NCBI GenBank assembly: GCA_945876015.1
Contig: CAMCNM010000082.1
Location: 1 to 8,073, forward strand
DNA from: Gemmatimonas phototrophica
GTDB taxonomy: Bacteria > Gemmatimonadota > Gemmatimonadetes > Longimicrobiales > Gaopeijiaceae
Length of the DNA stretch: 8,073 bases
Direction of reading: 5' to 3'
Shown here: piece by piece, positions 5,817-8,073 of the stretch
Position numbering within the stretch: the first letter of the stretch is position 1
Layout of the letters: the number at the start of each line of letters is the position of its first letter
Translations under genes and position numbers: made by a program
Notes under the pieces: model-generated
Database searches by the model: none
Seen by the model: the letters and a program-made list of their open reading frames with translations, nothing else
Told to the model about the DNA's origin: nothing

Positions 5817-6814
5817 AATCGGTCTGGGTGCACGCCGTCCTGCTCGCGTTGGCTCTCCCTGTCGCGTACCTGACCTGGACCCGTGATCCGGACGAGGTCG
5901 CCAAGCGGGGCGCCATGCTTCTCTGGAACGCGTCGGCCGACGAGGTCGCCGCGGTCGAGGTCCACAACCGGGTGCAGGACTTCAGGCTCGACCCCCGGAG
6001 CGACGACGGGAACTACATCTGGGGCACGCGCACGTATCGCATCACGACCGCCGAGGACTCGGTGACGTACGCGCAGCTCGTGATGATGCGCGACAGCATC
6101 GGTTTCATGGTCGGAGACGTGGAGGGCAAGGAGGTGATGAGCCTTGCCGCCGCCCCGGTCGCGATCCGGGAGCTCGGCATGGCGTACGACTCGGTCAAGA
6201 AGGAGTTCGGTTTCGGGCCCGACACCACGGTCGTCCGTGTCACGCTCGCGGACGGCGTCCAGGAGATGGTGATCGGCGGAATGGTCTTCGGCGGGGAGGA
6301 TCGCTACGTGATCCGGAACCCCGATCGGACCGTCTTCGTGGTCCCCGGGGCCTCCCTGGCGACCCTCCTGGGTGGGGACTTGAGCCTCACCGATCGCCGC
6401 TTCCACAGCTACGCGAAGGATTCGATCGCGTCGCTCGAGATCACGACTCCCAAGGGTTCGAAGAAGTGGGCGGCCGTGGGTCAGATCGGCTCCACCGTCC
6501 AGTACGCGCCTCCCGACTCGTTGGACCAGGTTGACATCGCCTTTTCCAATATGATGGGCCAGATGGACGACAACGGAATCACGGGCTACCGGCCGGACGT
6601 GGACCCCGCGACCGTGACCCGGATCCTGCGCGCGGACTATACCCGGGCGGACGGATCTGCCATTGGTTTCCTGGAGCTTTTCACGAGGCCCAAGCCGGAC
6701 GGGACGCCGGAGTACTTTCTGCGGACCGAGCACACCAGGGTGATCGTGCAGACCTACCCTGAGATCGCGCAGATGCTCGAGAACAACATCGACCGGCTGT
6801 GGGGCGGGAATTAG
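5813..6814 (+). CDS. DUF4340-domain membrane-anchored protein
   Basis: This protein has 333 residues if started at the GTG at 5813. A single hydrophobic segment at about 4-21 (HAVLLALALPVAYLTW) acts as an uncleaved anchor or signal, and the rest is soluble. Two DUF4340-like units are visible. In the first, a strand with VAAVEVHN (45-52) leads to KEFGFGPDTTVVRVTLADG (130-148), then MVIGGMVFGGEDRYVIRNP (152-170) and TVFVVPGASLATLL (173-186), the family's typical pattern. The second begins at DLSLTDRRFHSY (189-200) with a further strand ASLEI. The C-terminus has LELFTRPKPDG and a final helix YPEIAQMLENNIDRLW. The domain has no known activity. It repeatedly sits directly after GldG-like genes, and the 4-nt overlap here says the two are made together. 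A reading start at 5630 is possible but would overlap the GldG-like gene by 187 nt. The domain call is made from pattern memory and is fairly sure; the function is unknown. Confidence 0.82.
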   Translation: MKSVWVHAVLLALALPVAYLTWTRDPDEVAKRGAMLLWNASADEVAAVEVHNRVQDFRLDPRSDDGNYIWGTRTYRITTAEDSVTYAQLVMMRDSIGFMVGDVEGKEVMSLAAAPVAIRELGMAYDSVKKEFGFGPDTTVVRVTLADGVQEMVIGGMVFGGEDRYVIRNPDRTVFVVPGASLATLLGGDLSLTDRRFHSYAKDSIASLEITTPKGSKKWAAVGQIGSTVQYAPPDSLDQVDIAFSNMMGQMDDNGITGYRPDVDPATVTRILRADYTRADGSAIGFLELFTRPKPDGTPEYFLRTEHTRVIVQTYPEIAQMLENNIDRLWGGN

Positions 6815-6843
6815 GGCGTTATTCGTGGGTTTGTGAGGGTGCA

Positions 6844-6880
6844 TCCGCGGGCCGGGGACCCTCGGGGCCCCTCCCGCGGA
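6844..6880 (+). terminator. GC-rich stem-loop after the ABC operon, possible terminator
   Basis: TCCGCGGG (6844-6851) pairs perfectly with CCCGCGGA (6873-6880), and the inner GGGG (6854-6857) can pair with CCCC (6868-6871). It starts 30 nt after the DUF4340 stop, the expected place for the operon end. As with the other hairpins in the window, no T-tract follows (GCCTTGCGCGG), so intrinsic termination is uncertain. Confidence 0.5.
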
Positions 6881-7077
6881 GCCTTGCGCGGAGGGGAGTA
6901 CAGCCCTTATTTCTCCAACGCTTTGAAACCGCAGTTCGTCCGTCGATTGTTCGAGTTGCTTCCCTAATCTACCAGGCTCTCATCCGGCACTCCAAAGAGA
7001 AACCGCTCGTCTCGGATAGTGACCGGCTGGGCTCGATCATTCGCCGTTGCATCGGTCCCGTTGACCCACAAACACGA
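6881..7077 (+). other. Intergenic leader region before the MFS gene, no gene seen
   Basis: No gene is supported in this stretch. It is less GC-rich than the coding regions, as promoters often are. TTGAAA at 6923-6928 resembles a -35 box, but the matching -10 position (around 6945-6951, GATTGTT) is poor. CCTAAT at 6963-6968 and GATAGT at 7015-7020 are partial -10 matches without a partner. A promoter for the transporter most likely lies here, but I cannot place it. Confidence 0.35.
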
Positions 7078-7082
7078 AGGAG
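7078..7082 (+). promoter_or_regulatory. Shine-Dalgarno AGGAG supporting a GTG start for the MFS gene
   Basis: AGGAG lies 7 nt before the GTG at 7090 and is the only strong ribosome binding site in the area. It makes the GTG the preferred start over the later in-frame ATGs at 7153 and 7168. Confidence 0.75.
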
Positions 7083-7089
7083 AAGTCTA

Positions 7090-8073
7090 GTGGCCACACA
7101 AGCGGCAACCATTGAGGACGCGGTCTCGTACAGCGACCCGGTGAGAAAGGAGATGGTCAAGCGTGCCATGATCGCGGCCGCGGTCGGCACCTCGATCGAG
7201 TGGTACGACTTCTTCCTCTATAACGTCGCAGCGGCCCTGGTCTTCCCCGCGGCGTTCTTCCCGGGCTCGGACCCCTACGTCGGGATGATCCTGGCGTTCT
7301 CGTCCAACTTCGTGGGCTTCGTGGCCAGGCCGGTCGGCGCGGCGATCTTTGGTCACTACGCTGATCGGCTGGGCCGCAAGATGGCGATGCTCACCAGCCT
7401 CTTCCTGATGGGCGGCGCCACGATCGCGATCGGCTTCCTGCCGACCTACGCGACGATCGGCGTGATGGCTCCGGCCCTCCTAACGTTCCTCCGCGTCCTC
7501 CAAGGGGTCGGCGTGGGCGGCAACTGGGGAGCCTCGGTGCTGCTCGCGGGCGAGTGGGCGGATCCGAAGCGCCGCGGCTACTCCACCAGCTGGGCCCAGT
7601 TCGGCGCCCCGGCCGGGATGCTGCTCGCCAACGGCGCGCTGCTGCTGATGGGCCTGTTCACGAACGACGAGCAGTTCGCGGCGTGGGGATGGCGGGTGCC
7701 GTTCATCCTGAGCTTCGTGCTCGTCTTCGTCGGCCACTACATCCGGAAGAGGATCGAGGAAACCCCGGTCTTCCAGGCGATGAAGAAGACCGGCAAGATC
7801 GAGAAGCTGCCCGTGGTCGAGGTGCTCAAGCACAACTGGAGGGAAGTGCTCCTGACGTGCTTCCTGCGCACCGGCCAGCAGGTGCCCTTCTACATCTTCA
7901 CGACCTATGTGCTCGCCTACGGCACCACGGTCCTCGGGTTCTCGAGGAACCTCATCCTCACGTTCATTCTTATCCAGGCGGCGCTGTCGATGGTGACCAT
8001 CCCCATCATGGGCCATTGGTCGGACAAGATCGGCCGGCCCAAGATCACCGCGATCGGATGTCTGATCATGATG
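7090..8073 (+). CDS. MFS transporter, metabolite:H+ symporter (MHS) family, 3' end outside window
   Basis: An open frame of 328 codons runs from the GTG at 7090 to the last base of the window without a stop. It is an inner-membrane proton-coupled importer of the MHS branch of the major facilitator superfamily (relatives ProP, KgtP, ShiA, CitA), which carries organic acids, betaines or similar small polar metabolites. Diagnostic segments are GTSIEWYDFFLY (33-44) at the first membrane helix, GHYADRLGRKMAM (88-100) in the loop 2-3 signature, RVLQGVGVGGNWGASVLLAGE (135-155) in helix 4, the EETPVF linker (223-228) after helix 6, and the second-half copy of the loop signature GHWSDKIGRPK (308-318). 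Family members usually have 420-460 residues, so roughly the last quarter is missing. The soluble N-terminal 25 residues are ordinary. Its neighbours belong to other systems, so the substrate cannot be inferred; a carboxylate that feeds the dehydrogenase is possible but unsupported. Confidence 0.9.
   Translation, partial: MATQAATIEDAVSYSDPVRKEMVKRAMIAAAVGTSIEWYDFFLYNVAAALVFPAAFFPGSDPYVGMILAFSSNFVGFVARPVGAAIFGHYADRLGRKMAMLTSLFLMGGATIAIGFLPTYATIGVMAPALLTFLRVLQGVGVGGNWGASVLLAGEWADPKRRGYSTSWAQFGAPAGMLLANGALLLMGLFTNDEQFAAWGWRVPFILSFVLVFVGHYIRKRIEETPVFQAMKKTGKIEKLPVVEVLKHNWREVLLTCFLRTGQQVPFYIFTTYVLAYGTTVLGFSRNLILTFILIQAALSMVTIPIMGHWSDKIGRPKITAIGCLIMM

Noticed and set aside
5723..6844. Minus-strand open frame of 373 codons opposite the DUF4340 gene
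   Set aside because: It has the same low-information antisense composition, no start signal and no recognisable motif.
6923..6951. TTGAAA with GATTGTT as the promoter of the MFS gene
   Set aside because: The -10 match is too poor to call.
1..8073. Mobile element, defence system or CRISPR array
   Set aside because: No transposase, integrase, nuclease, long direct repeats or spacer pattern was seen on either strand; all genes are metabolic, transport or signalling.

Overview
The window is a GC-rich bacterial chromosome segment in which every recognisable gene lies on the plus strand and third codon positions are mostly G or C. It holds seven genes: two cut by the window edges and five complete. 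No insertion sequence, CRISPR array, tRNA or rRNA is visible, and base use is even throughout. The organism cannot be named from this sequence. A GldA/GldF/GldG-like ABC system with a DUF4340 protein, together with PhoU and a CoA-acylating aldehyde dehydrogenase, suggests an envelope-rich heterotroph, perhaps an uncultured soil or sediment lineage of the FCB or deltaproteobacterial type. That placement is inference.

Layout: (1) 1-263 is the 3' end of a phoU-like phosphate signalling gene. (2) 264-570 is an intergenic region with a stem-loop over the phoU stop, a clear extended -10 promoter (TGCTATAAT), a leader of about 240 nt with two perfect dyads, and a good Shine-Dalgarno. (3) 571-2094 is a methylmalonate-semialdehyde dehydrogenase (MmsA/IolA family). 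(4) 2095-2212 contains a 17-bp-stem hairpin without a T-tract and a second, smaller hairpin. (5) 2213-6814 is a tightly packed four-gene operon: ABC ATPase, ABC-2 permease, GldG-like membrane protein and DUF4340 membrane-anchored protein. The junctions are a 2-nt gap, a 10-nt overlap and a 4-nt overlap. (6) 6815-7089 is an intergenic region with a GC-rich stem-loop and a long leader of about 200 nt. (7) 7090 to the window end is the first three quarters or so of an MFS transporter of the metabolite:H+ symporter (MHS) type.

How they work together: the four-gene operon is the only real multi-gene system. The ATPase energises the six-helix permease, and the GldG-like and DUF4340 proteins place large soluble domains on the far side of the membrane. 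Homologues of the first three are needed for gliding in Flavobacterium, but the family also occurs in non-gliders, where its substrate is unknown. The dehydrogenase (valine, thymine or inositol catabolism, giving propionyl-CoA or acetyl-CoA), the MHS importer and PhoU appear to be independent transcription units. A recurring feature is strong intergenic stem-loops without downstream T-tracts.
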